From JAWKZG01 sp041396125 (GTDB lineage: Bacteria > Pseudomonadota > Gammaproteobacteria > Competibacterales > Competibacteraceae): a stretch of 64,000 nt of DNA. Shown piece after piece: positions 38,501-46,803 of the stretch (the first letter of the stretch is position 1; each line of letters starts with the position of its first letter). Location of the stretch: NCBI GenBank assembly GCA_041396125.1, contig JAWKZG010000018.1, forward strand, positions 1-64,000, read 5' to 3'. The notes beneath the pieces were generated by a model. The model did not search any database. It worked only from the letters and a program-made list of their open reading frames with translations, and had not been told where the DNA came from. A program made the position numbers and the translations under genes.

Positions 38501-39569
38501 GATCGATAATGTGCAGCAAGGCAGCCGGTAGCATGTCTTGCGGGTCCGCATCCGTCAGCAGACCGAGTATCCTGGCCAGATCCATCGCCTGTTGGGGTCT
38601 GCGGATACCACGCCCTTGTCTATCCAGATCCGTGATGGCTTTGAACAGCGCTTCGGCTTGCGGCTGCAAATCCGCCGCCAGCTGGTCGAAAATTTCATTC
38701 GCATGTTTCGACAGCGCGGCTTTCAGTGTCCCGATAGTCTGGTAATGGTGCAGTGTGATGTGCTCATCGCCGCGCTGCTCCGCCGCCTGCCATAAACGCA
38801 TCAGCGCATGCTGCAATACCGGCAATTGGTCGTGTGCGTCATCGGCATCATTGAGCAGGGTTTGCACCAACTCGGGATCGATACTTTTACCGCCTAAGCG
38901 GGCGGGTTTCTCGATAGCATCGCGGCGCTGCAGCCGGTCCAGCGCCGGTACCAGATACTGGCCTTCATTGATCAGTTCGGTCAGGCCTGGATAACGTGCG
39001 CAATCGCCCAGAAAATCCAGCCGCATGGTAAGCATGATATGAATCGGCAATTGACGCTGGGTGGCGCTGCGCAACAGCAGCCGAATGAAGCGCAGCGAGG
39101 TATCTACGGTGGCCTGATCGTAGCGGATCAGTTCTTCAAATTGATCAACCACCAACAGAAAACGATCACCCTTTGGTAGCTCAAGTTCTGCCACCGCCTG
39201 GCTTAAACCATCCGAATCACGCTCCAGCATGGCCAGCAAACGGCTGCGCCGCAGTTCGGTATCGGGATCGTTAGTTTTGGCGGGTAAGAGTTTATCTGTC
39301 AGCACCCGAAACGGCGCGGATTCCGGCCTTAGAACGACAACATGCCAGCCGGGATCACGCTTGCTGTCCAGCATCGGATGCAGGCCCGCCCGTACCAGAG
39401 ACGACTTGCCGCTGCCAGAAGCCCCGATCACGGCAACAAAACGCCGTAACAGCAGCTTTTTGTAGAGCGCGGTAATGTGCGCCTCACGACCAAAGAAATA
39501 CTCGGCATCGGTGCTATAGAAAGGCCGTAAACCAGGGTAGGGCTGCGCCGTGGACAGAATCTGAACCAT
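35586..39569 (-). CDS. nSTAND NTPase with membrane helix, coiled coil and WD40 repeats
   Basis: A 1327-residue protein. It opens with PYPGLRPF and FFGREAHI, typical of nSTAND1 NTPases. Walker A is GASGSGKSS (about 49-57) and Walker B is LLVVDQFEEL (about 138-147). A predicted membrane helix lies at about 488-508 (FVAIASVLLFAGFSGYLA), then an Ala/Gln/Glu-rich coiled coil (to about 590) and a C-terminal WD40-like propeller with repeated DGSRILSWS units. STAND NTPases sense a ligand through the repeats and oligomerise. The ATG overlaps the stop of the upstream TIR gene (TAATG), and the CHAT gene follows after 78 bases. Confidence 0.88.
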   Translation of the reverse strand: MVQILSTAQPYPGLRPFYSTDAEYFFGREAHITALYKKLLLRRFVAVIGASGSGKSSLVRAGLHPMLDSKRDPGWHVVVLRPESAPFRVLTDKLLPAKTNDPDTELRRSRLLAMLERDSDGLSQAVAELELPKGDRFLLVVDQFEELIRYDQATVDTSLRFIRLLLRSATQRQLPIHIMLTMRLDFLGDCARYPGLTELINEGQYLVPALDRLQRRDAIEKPARLGGKSIDPELVQTLLNDADDAHDQLPVLQHALMRLWQAAEQRGDEHITLHHYQTIGTLKAALSKHANEIFDQLAADLQPQAEALFKAITDLDRQGRGIRRPQQAMDLARILGLLTDADPQDMLPAALLHIIDPFRAEPACFLLPPAGETIKPDSTIDISHESLIQVWDKFDGDRNQNGWLHQEAQDGKVYSNLVDDARGFARDHSAILPPATASNRLRWWHAKRPNPYWGQRFISKPEGDEYEHIEELLSASKKNLKRQQIKKKLLTFVAIASVLLFAGFSGYLATERSLRKEAEVARQKAEAAEAKAQAEAENARQAQTAAEKARDEARQALKAKLAAEQAQRQAELEQQKSSADAAAERSRLLANQTLELARNGAGKISLALAAEILANHDNSLPYVAETEQAAYAATRAPLLSLNQEGGLYGTAFSADGSRILSWLWGVDMRLWDANNGALLSTLSHDNMVYGAVFNVDGSRILSWSADSTARLWDANSGKLLLMLPHDSEVYSAAFSADGSRILSWSKNTVRLWDTTTGALLVKLPHETFVMGAALSTDGSRILSWSESDVWLWDTVTGASLVKLPHETFVMGAALSTDGSRILSWESSPSSPEENNTVWLWDAGTGRKLLPLEHEHQVTGATFTADGRRILSWSRDSTVRLWDTGSGKLLFMLQHEQEVLGAVFSSDETRVLTWSENNVWLWDASTGAPLFTLRHENKVLRAMVNADASRILSQSSNGLWLWSTLPVARYPKVLANSTAAPDINLKSLQTASYGKAHVQFSANGTSLVSIVQNELSWWQLPDGKPLLQEPLQQSLENTLPALCNTAETVLGIATDGTILSLGDIQQATKINYSNPVNVPVNVIAAAFTPNCEAVAVLLDNTRLVLLQKNPDWQMARQWQINLNAISQGIQLAIDPHSQRIIGVTESGYIFDTASAGGSELKLQQDQTGRPIALHAERGLVAYEQSTRGGMRIAVWSVNNGKTLLEAPLPAKAGSVLDAVFSPDGQRLLLLTQGEAAQLWDVQAIPRLSNAPIGVFGQTSENFLAVAYGPDNQQIAVLNSDGSVKLWPIFQNTQGLVAFIRDEIKPAPLTDAQRCQYGLLDMKACAAAK
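37098..37457 (-). repeat. Near-identical 120-base WD40-encoding tandem repeats
   Basis: Inside the NTPase gene, units with a period of exactly 120 bases (40 residues) start at about 37098, 37218 and 37338. The first two differ at only a few bases over most of their length, and the third and further units diverge more. The shared core CAGGACAGGATACGGGACCC marks each unit. Confidence 0.8.
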
Positions 39570-40924
39570 TACACTGCTCCCGGTTTGAGCTGCTCAAGCG
39601 CATGGGTCAGCGTGTCGCCTTGCGCCTCATCCAGTGTCAGATTAAAGCTCAAACGCGGGTGGCGGAATAATTTCTGCGCAGCCTGCTGGGCTTGTAAGCG
39701 CAATAAGCCGATTTTGTTTACGCCTGCATCCAGGGCGCAGTCAATGGCTTCCTTGATCTGCTGAGTGGTCGCCTGCTGCCAGCAAATCAGCATCGCATCC
39801 TCTGCGGCAAGCTGATCCAGCATTTGATCATTGCTCAACTCAACAGGTTCGATAGCGAAACCCGCGTTGACCGCCTCGTCACTGAACGCAGCAATATGAT
39901 CCAGATCATCATCCGGGTGGAACAGCAGGTAAAGCGATGCCACCGCTTCGGCGGCAGACTCCGGTACCTGTTCCAGGGTACTTAGCACGGTATTGATGAA
40001 GACTTCTACAGGCCGCTGAATAAGCTCGTCGTGCGCCAGTACCGGCGGTTGCGTGTAAGGTTTGTCACTAAGCCAGATCAGGCGCTTGAAAGCGGGGTGG
40101 GCGTTGGCGTGCTCGGCGCTGAGTTCAAGCTGCAGCTCAGTAATGGGTGCACTGGCGTTTTCCGGTACAAAACCGCCGCTGCTGCCGATCAAATGAATTG
40201 CGTAATCTGCCTCTGACAGCGCCTTCGTGATCAATCGGGTGACCTGTTCGGCATCAGTCGGGAAATTGCCCTGCGGCACGACCCGATGGCCACGGTTTTT
40301 CAGTTCCTGCGCCAAGCGCGCGCGCTGGCCTTTAAGTTTGGAATTGGTCTCAGCCAGAAAAACCGTATGCCCATTGAATTCCACAGGCTTGGTGCCGTGC
40401 TGGCCTTTGATTTTGTCGATAATGGCATCGGCCACAGCGCGAATAGAGTACCAATACTCCGGACTGATTTCCGCGCCAAAACCATCAAAATATAAGCGCA
40501 GCCGGCCTCTTTCGCGGTCTTCTTCAAAAAAGGCAATATACAGCTGATTATGTAAATCGTCGGGTAGTGCACTTTTATCAAAAGGCCGCTTGGCAATCAG
40601 AATAACGCCGTGCCGATTGCGACAGGTGAGAAATTCGGTTAACTCAAGCTGGCAATAAGGTCGCTGCAGATAAGCCGGTGACACCACAGAGAGTAGCGCT
40701 TTCGATTGCTGGATATTACCAATGATCTGACGATCGAGCGTGTCCGGCCGAAGATCGCGTTTATCCCGAAACACCGCCAGCCGGTCACGATAACCCCGCT
40801 GGCGTAATTCAATGTCCAGGGTACGATCAAAGAAAGACACCCAGCCTTCCTGTTCTCTGGTCGGGGTTTCGTCATCGTCGTGAGCGTAACTGAGGAAAAT
40901 CTGATCCATTGCCGAATTACTCAT
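39569..40924 (-). CDS. TIR-domain protein with extra TIR/SLOG-like domains
   Basis: A ~451-residue protein. The N-terminal TIR domain has IFLSYAHDDDE, LAVFRDKRDLRPD, and the NADase-type Cys-x-x-Glu in PYCQLELTEFL (E about 94). A second unit (VFLAETNSKLKGQRARL; VVPQGNFPTD; YAIHLIGSSGGF) resembles DUF4062/TIR-like Rossmann domains, and a third (ASLYLLFHPDDD; DAMLICWQQA) is similar. Start 40924 is preferred over 41029 because AAGGGAA precedes it. It heads an operon with the NTPase (1-base overlap of stop and start). Inference: a NAD-cleaving or signalling component. Confidence 0.83.
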   Translation of the reverse strand: MSNSAMDQIFLSYAHDDDETPTREQEGWVSFFDRTLDIELRQRGYRDRLAVFRDKRDLRPDTLDRQIIGNIQQSKALLSVVSPAYLQRPYCQLELTEFLTCRNRHGVILIAKRPFDKSALPDDLHNQLYIAFFEEDRERGRLRLYFDGFGAEISPEYWYSIRAVADAIIDKIKGQHGTKPVEFNGHTVFLAETNSKLKGQRARLAQELKNRGHRVVPQGNFPTDAEQVTRLITKALSEADYAIHLIGSSGGFVPENASAPITELQLELSAEHANAHPAFKRLIWLSDKPYTQPPVLAHDELIQRPVEVFINTVLSTLEQVPESAAEAVASLYLLFHPDDDLDHIAAFSDEAVNAGFAIEPVELSNDQMLDQLAAEDAMLICWQQATTQQIKEAIDCALDAGVNKIGLLRLQAQQAAQKLFRHPRLSFNLTLDEAQGDTLTHALEQLKPGAV

Positions 40925-41137
40925 GCACGTTCCCTTGGCATTCTTTAGCACCCGAATTAAAACCTTTTTTAATTCGTAAAATTGCGCTGAATCAATTTTA
41001 AATCTAGTTAACAAAATGCGGAAAATCAAATAAGCCGCAAAATAATTTAATCGCTATAATCTGTGTCAGTGTTGTTTGAAAGACGAATAGGTTCTATCTT
41101 TGAGCTATAAACCTGTTAATTGACAGTGCTCTTGCGC

Positions 41138-43827
41138 ATGACATCCAGTAACACCAATACAGATCACAAAATCCTGCGGGTCTTCGTCGGCTCGCCTGGC
41201 GATGTCAGCGTCGAACGCGATGCGGTGTCCGAGGTCATCGAACAGTTAAATAACGAGCTGGACGCCGAGCAGTCTGCCATCCGTCTGCAAGCAATTCGCT
41301 GGGAAAAGTATCCTCATGCCCGCGATACCCGACTGACGCCGCAAGCGGCAATTGCCCAAGGTTTGCCCCGGCCCGGCGAATGCGACGTTGCCGTGTTTAT
41401 CTTCTGGAACCGGATCGGCACGGTGCTGGACATGACCGGCCTGGAACCCAACAGCGCAGGCGACCAGCCGACCGGCTCAACCTGGGAGTTTTACGACGCG
41501 CTAGAATCGGGAAAACCGCGGGTGCTCACTTATCGGAAAATAGCCCAGCCTGATGAAAATAGTGCTCAAGAAACCGATGATGAATTCTGCCCGTGTGGTG
41601 GCGGAGAAGGCGGATAATGATGAGCGGAGCGCAAGGCAGTTTCTTAAATCTGAGCGGCCTTCGCACGAAACCGTGCTGCACCGTCTGGGCGAACAGTCGC
41701 TGTACCTGCCCGGTAACGCGGGGCAGGGGAAAAGCACTTTTTGTCAGTGGTTGATGCTGATCATGGGCTACGGCGAGGTGCCCGCCATGCCGCTGGACGA
41801 AGACTGTGAACCCGAGTATCGGGAAAACCTGCCGGAAAGCCTGGCAGACCGCTTGCCCGTATTGCTGCGTTTGAGCGAGTTCTGGCGCAGCCTGGATTTA
41901 CAAGCCGGTCAGACTGAATTGGGCCGATACCAATTGGAACAAGCTCTGTGCCGCTGGCTGGATCAACACCGCCCCGGTGACTTGACCTCGGAGCGCTTTC
42001 GTCATCATCTGGCTCAGGGTACGGTACTGCTGGTGCTGGACGGCGCAGATGAAGTACCGGAATCGGAGGGTAACATCTGTCCACGCCAAGCACTGCTGAA
42101 CGGACTGGCGGAGGCACTGCCTGACTGGACCAAACGCGGCGTGCGGGTGCTGCTGACCAGCCGGCCTTATGGGCTGAGCCGCGCGCAAATGCAAGCACTG
42201 GCGTTGGATGAAGCTCCGCTGGCGTTGCTGCCCTGGTCGTTGCAAGAACTGTTCGTCAAGCGCTGGTTTAACGCTGTAGCCAGTCAGACCAATATGGGCG
42301 AATTGCTGAACGAACTGCAGCAGCGTGAGGACTTGCGCGAACTGCGTGAAAATCCTTTATTGCTGACGGCAGTCTGCGTCAAATACCACAACCAGAAACG
42401 ACTGCCGCAGGATATTCACGACCTGTATCAGAGTATCGTCGAGCAAGTGCTGTACAGTCGTTTCAAAGGCGGTAGCAATGCCCGCGAGGCCATCGCTCGG
42501 CGGCTGGAAGTCATTGCTTTGGGCATGCATGCGGGCAATGAGGTCGAACCGCGCAAAACCCCCGTGCGCGATATCCCGCTCAGTGAAATTGACCGCCATC
42601 TGGCCGCTTACGCTGCTCAAAGCCCGACTCAGGAAGGCGGGGCCGAATACGCCGCCGCCCGACGCGAAGAACTGCTCAGCCACTCCGGCCTGTTGCTGAG
42701 CCGGTCTGACCACCGGGCCGGGTTTTTCCACTGGACGTTTCAGGATTACTTCACCGCCCAGCGGCTGTATCGGGAGCAAAAACCGCTCGCTGAATTGCTG
42801 GAACAGCACGCTGGTCAAATCGAATGGCATAACGCCTTGCGTATGTTGCTGGCCCGACTCATGGCCGAGCGCGATGCCGACTGGTGCTGCGCGAGCTGGA
42901 CGTGCTGCGTCCGTTGATTATGCCGAATAATTTGGCTCAGCAAGCTGAACCTGCGCTGCTGCTGAAGCTGCTGGAAATCGTGCATTTTCGCACCGGCGGA
43001 CGCATGGGGGACTGGACCCAAACCTTGAAGCAGGTTTGTTTAGACGCACTGCAAACAGTGGAAGACCTGCCGTGCGCAACGCATTATTCACCGATCTGGC
43101 CCGTATTGGCGGCGACGACCGGCCCGGCGTAGGGCTGAACGATCAAGGCTTGCCGGATATCGACTGGGTGGAAATCCCTGCCGGGCCGTTCCTGTACGGC
43201 GAAGACCAAGAGAAAATCGAGCTGGACGGATTTTTCATTAGCCGTTATCCGATCACCCATGCCCAGTTTCAGGCTTTTATTGATCAGGGTGGTTACGACC
43301 AGAACCAACTCTGGTGGCAAGGCTTACAACATGAACCGCCTGAGAAAGCCGCATGGCCATTTGCCAACCGGCCTCGCGAGTGCGTCAGCTGGTACGACGC
43401 CACAGCGTTCTGTCGCTGGCTGTCGGTACAAACCGGGCAGATCATTACCCTGCCGACTGAACAGCAATGGGAAAAAGCGGCGCGAGGTGAGAAGGGGCGG
43501 GAATATCCTTGGGGCGATAAGTATCAGTCTGGTTATGCCAATTGCAATGAAAAAAGAGGAAAAAAAGGGCCATTTTATCTTTCTCAGACCAGCGCAGTAG
43601 GGATTTATCCGCCAGGACGGTCGCCGTATGGCATTGAGGATATGGCGGGCAATGTCTGGGAATGGACGAGCAGTTTTTATGACGCAGATAAAGATTCTTA
43701 TGTGTTTCGCGGCGGCGCGTGGAGCGGTAATCCCGACTCTCTGCGCGCCTCCTTCCGCCTCAGGTTCCTCCCCGACTCCCGCCTCAGCGATTTCGGTTTT
43801 CGGGTGGTGTGCGTCCCCCATCGGTAA
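41138..43827 (+). pseudogene. DUF4062-NACHT-FGE protein, three frame changes
   Basis: Consecutive frames make one ~895-residue protein. The N-terminal DUF4062-like domain has LRVFVGSPGDVSVERDAV. A NACHT NTPase has YLPGNAGQGKSTFCQW (Walker A) and VLLVLDGADEVP (Walker B), then helical regions. The C-terminal formylglycine-generating-enzyme-like domain has DWVEIPAGPFLYG, ITLPTEQQWEKAARG and GNVWEWTSSF. Frames change near 41580-41620, 42880 and 43065. The gene is divergent from the TIR operon (213 bases between starts). The last ~35 residues have a DGR-like codon pattern (see 43723-43794). Confidence 0.8.
43723..43794 (+). other. Putative hypervariable (DGR variable-repeat-like) segment
   Basis: Twenty-four codons between the RGGAW block and GFRV at the end of the FGE domain. 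Thirteen of them, at positions where template repeats of FGE-type targets encode Asn, are all NNC or NNT (AGC, GGT, AAT, TCT, TCC, TTC, CTC, TTC, CTC, TCC, CTC, AGC, GAT). This is what adenine-specific mutagenesis of AAC/AAT codons would give. No template repeat or reverse transcriptase is in the window. Confidence 0.5.
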
Positions 43828-43843
43828 CACTGAAATCGCGACC

Positions 43844-43873
43844 GATGCGGTTCGCAGGCTCACCACATCCTAC
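43844..43873 (-). repeat. REP element (family 1, inverted copy)
   Basis: A diverged copy of the family 1 repeat, GATGCGGTT ... CACATCCTAC, in the orientation opposite to the tandem array that follows. It starts 17 bases after the NACHT-FGE stop codon. Confidence 0.7.
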
Positions 43874-43896
43874 TTAAGAGTGGTTCTGGACAATTA

Positions 43897-44176
43897 GGTA
43901 GGATGCGGTGACATAGGAACCGCATCATTTGTTCAAGGGTGGTTCACGACAAACCAGGTAGGATGCGGTGACGCAGGAACCGCATCGTTTGTTCAAGGGT
44001 GGTTCACGACAAACCGGGTAGGATGTGGTGACGCAGGAACCGCATCGTTTGTTCAAGGGTGGTTCACGACAAACCGGGTAGGATGTGGTGACGCAGGAAC
44101 CGCATCATTTGTTCAAAGGTGGTTCACGACAAACCGGGTAGGATGCGGTGACGTAGGAACCGCATCATTCGTGACG
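43897..44176 (+). repeat. 60-base tandem array of REP elements
   Basis: Four full 60-base units plus a partial fifth start at 43897, 43957, 44017, 44077 and 44137. Each begins GGTAGGATG and contains perfect 8-base inverted arms GATGCGGT / ACCGCATC around GACGCAGGA, followed by a conserved TTTGTTCAAGGGTGG spacer. Units differ by a few bases. Repeats and spacers are both conserved, which excludes CRISPR. The array ends 11 bases before the stop of the transposase gene. Confidence 0.93.
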
Positions 44177-44186
44177 AAACCGTCCG

Positions 44187-44717
44187 TTATTCTCCACCTT
44201 CAATATCATCCAAATCCGAACCTGCCCAATCCGGCGGATAAAATCCTTGCTCTACGAACTGATGAAAACTCGAATGCGGCCAATCGGCAACCCGCTGTGT
44301 CCAGCCGTGTTTGACCGGATTCCAATGGATGTAATCCACATGGCGGGCATAATCCGTATCGTCGCGAATCATGTGCTCCCAAAAACGCCGCTGCCATATT
44401 CCACGTTCACCCCGCTTGGCGCGACTGACTGATCGTGTTTCGGCCTTGGCGATACCGCGCGAAAAACGCGCTTTGATCAATCCCCAGCGGGTCGAATAAT
44501 CAGAGTCATTCGGCGACAGCGTCCAGATGCAATGCAAATGATCAGGCAATATCACGATGGCATCCAGCCGAAAAGGATGAGCGGCCTTAACATGGCGGAA
44601 GGCATCACGCAGGCAGTCGATGTGATCGGTCAGCAAATGATTATGCCGTCGTTCAGCCAAATTCACCGTGAAAAACCACGATGCGCCTGGTGATCGTAAC
44701 CGCCGGTAGGATGTCAA
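44187..44717 (-). mobile_element. rayT: REP-associated tyrosine transposase (RAYT)
   Basis: A 176-residue single-domain Y1/HUH transposase related to IS200/IS605 TnpA. The HUH metal site is PDHLHCIW. The block ARHVDYIHWNPVKHGW with candidate catalytic tyrosines is typical of RAYTs, as are FTVNLAERR near the start and RRFWEHMI. REP elements flank it: a tandem array in one orientation at its 3' side and an inverted copy at 44772-44802. RAYTs bind and nick REP hairpins and are thought to spread them. Confidence 0.92.
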
Positions 44718-44771
44718 TTGATGATGCCTTGGTTCGATTATTGGGATTGCATGGGTGTAGCTTTTAAGGCC

Positions 44772-44802
44772 GATGCGGTTCCTTCGTCACCACATCCTAC
44801 CC
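44772..44802 (-). repeat. REP element (family 1, inverted copy)
   Basis: GATGCGGTTCC ... CACCACATCCTACCC lies about 55 bases upstream of the transposase start, in the opposite orientation to the 43897 array. The gene is therefore bracketed by inverted REPs. Confidence 0.8.
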
Positions 44803-44809
44803 GACCTCG

Positions 44810-45463
44810 TTAAAACGCTTTGCTGGCTGCGCCGCTAAAGTCAGTCGGGGCTGGCAAGCCTTTTTTCTGAGCTTTTTCCAGAGCTTTTTGATGATTCATA
44901 TCCGCCGGGAAAAATCGCACGGTTTTACCCGCCGCACGGGCAGCCAGCAGTTCGTCCCGTGTTACTTCGCCGCCGCCGATACCGATCATGGTGTCGCTGA
45001 CGGCGACCATCGCGCTGGACGTTGCTGAGAGTTGGCCGGTGCTTTCCAGCACGCCGCCCCACGTGCCGTCTTCAATATAAAAAACCTGTTGCACACAAGG
45101 TGACAGCGCGGCGTCGTATTCCCTGGCCTGGGTCGAGACGATGCCGGTGGTGGCGAAGCCTTTTTCCCGTGCTAACGGATAAACTGCGCCGATGCCGTCG
45201 GGCGTTGCGCCGATATTGACGATGGTGCTGGCCGGATCGTGCTGGTCGAGAATATTGGCGGCTATCGCGAGCATTGCAGTCTCGTCCTCATAGCCGGCAC
45301 CCGAATAGCCGGTGAAGGTGAGGACGGTTTTGTTCTGCGCTGCAAAAAACGCAATGACTTCATCGACCGAGGCGAGTTTGGAATTGTTCATGGATTCACA
45401 GGCAGTTAAATTGTTGAATGAGAGCATCAGAGCCGCTGAAAAAATAATTTTTATGCTTGGCAT
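44810..45463 (-). CDS. Hypothetical lipoprotein
   Basis: A 217-residue protein from the preferred start at 45463, which gives a signal peptide with lipobox LTAC (Cys about 22). A longer start at 45535 would bury the signal. The mature part has Gly-rich turns (TFTGYSGAGYEDE; IGATPDGIGAVYPLA; MIGIGGGEVTRDELLAA) suggestive of a Rossmann-like nucleotide-binding fold of the LOG/SLOG kind, but I do not recognise a named family. A cysteine is present in AALSPCVQQV. Confidence 0.65.
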   Translation of the reverse strand: MPSIKIIFSAALMLSFNNLTACESMNNSKLASVDEVIAFFAAQNKTVLTFTGYSGAGYEDETAMLAIAANILDQHDPASTIVNIGATPDGIGAVYPLAREKGFATTGIVSTQAREYDAALSPCVQQVFYIEDGTWGGVLESTGQLSATSSAMVAVSDTMIGIGGGEVTRDELLAARAAGKTVRFFPADMNHQKALEKAQKKGLPAPTDFSGAASKAF

Positions 45464-45528
45464 TGTGACGGGTCGCTTTGACACACCGGGATTGAAGTGA
45501 CAGCGCCAGTCGGTAATGTCAGCGCCCT

Positions 45529-45882
45529 TCAGCATTTATCGGCAAAGGGGGGAAGGCCTTTTGCACGCATTCTGCAGTGTCTGCCAGACAGCTTTCCGTT
45601 CTCCCTTATTTTTCGGAGAAGAAGCTGTTCGATCTCTTGGCCACTGAGTCCGAACGCCACCAACACGCCAGTCAAAGCCCCTGCTGAGACAGCGGAGATC
45701 ATGCTAAAATCGAAGCCGTGCTGCTCAAGTTCAGCAAGTGGTATCAGCGTACATGTAACATCGAACGCCACCGGTACCAGGAGCCAATTGAACGCGGGCA
45801 TGATGTACCTCAACTGAGCGGTGTGGAAGATCATTCTACCCGTCCGTATCACACGCCATAAAGCCCTCCATATCAACGGCAT
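45529..45882 (-). pseudogene. Patatin-like phospholipase N-terminal remnant
   Basis: About 117 codons containing MISAVSAGALTGVLVAFG, which resembles the patatin nucleophile elbow (GxSxG, here AVSAG). No Asp-containing catalytic partner follows, because the frame ends after LLLRKIRENGKLS plus unrelated residues. The protein is far below the usual ~280-residue length. Probably a truncated gene; it is unrelated in position to the other patatin fragment at 24.1 kb. Confidence 0.4.
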
Positions 45883-46026
45883 GATTCGTCATGAACCGGC
45901 ACGACTCTGAGCAATGCATTGCGTCGATATCCTGCCCGATCAAGCGTGGGGCTGTAAGAATGACGGGGTATCGATAGCAAGCACGCGCGGGGCTTTTTCA
46001 ACTGACTTGAACTGAGAATTGATGGT

Positions 46027-46794
46027 ATGAAAAAAGTTGCTGTTGTCACGGGTGCCGCGCGCGGCATCGGACTCGCTACCACACGAAAGTTTCTTTCCGA
46101 ACACTGGCAGGTCGCCATGCTGGACATCGACGGCGAAGCGCAGGATCAAGCGCACCAGACACTGGATGACCCGGATAGCGCGATCTCCCTCTGGTGCGAC
46201 GTCTCAGACCCCGATCAGGTTGCTGCGGCGATTGATAAGGCGGTGGCTCGATTTGGGCGCATTGATGCGCTGGTCAATAACGCCGGCATCGCGGTTTTTA
46301 AGCCGCTGATGGCGACCAGTTTAACGGAATGGTCGGAGGTGTTGGCGGTGAATCTGTCCGGTCCTTTTATCTGCACCCAGGCCTGCGTGCCGATCATGCT
46401 GGCAAGCGGTGGCGGCAGCATTGTCAATATCACATCGATTTCCGGCGTCAGGGCGTCAACGCTGCGTGTGGCTTACGGCACCAGTAAAGCCGGCCTGGTG
46501 CATCTGACCAAACAAATGGCAGTGGAACTGGGAACGCAAGGCATACGGGTCAATGCAGTTTCCCCCGGCCCTGTAGATACTGCGATGGCAAAAAAGGTAC
46601 ACACGCCAGACATCAGAGCGGATTACCATGACAACATTCCGCTCAATCGGTACGGCTCTGAACAGGAGCTGGCAGAAGTGATATTTTTTCTGAGCAGTGA
46701 TAAAGCCAGCTACATCAATGGTACGGTGGTTAATGTCGACGGTGGCTTTGCCGCTTCAGGAATCGGCTTACCCAGTTTGCGTAAGACGGATTGA
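46027..46794 (+). CDS. SDR family oxidoreductase
   Basis: A 255-residue classical short-chain dehydrogenase. The cofactor loop is VTGAARGIGLA, followed by NNAGIAV, the catalytic Ser in NITSISGVRAS and the YxxxK pair in YGTSKAGL, then VNAVSPGPVDTAM. An Asp after the second strand (MLDIDGEA) favours NAD. Convergent with the dehydrogenase gene 10 bases away. Substrate unknown; the neighbouring transketolase suggests sugar or polyol metabolism. Confidence 0.9.
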   Translation: MKKVAVVTGAARGIGLATTRKFLSEHWQVAMLDIDGEAQDQAHQTLDDPDSAISLWCDVSDPDQVAAAIDKAVARFGRIDALVNNAGIAVFKPLMATSLTEWSEVLAVNLSGPFICTQACVPIMLASGGGSIVNITSISGVRASTLRVAYGTSKAGLVHLTKQMAVELGTQGIRVNAVSPGPVDTAMAKKVHTPDIRADYHDNIPLNRYGSEQELAEVIFFLSSDKASYINGTVVNVDGGFAASGIGLPSLRKTD

Positions 46795-46803
46795 GAAGGG
46801 CCC

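Noticed and set aside
43897..44176. CRISPR array
   Set aside because: Both the palindromic part and the spacer are conserved between units and no cas gene is present; it is a REP tandem array.
43828..44186. DGR template repeat near the NACHT-FGE gene
   Set aside because: No AAC-rich copy of the variable segment is found here, and no reverse transcriptase motif is seen in any frame of the window.
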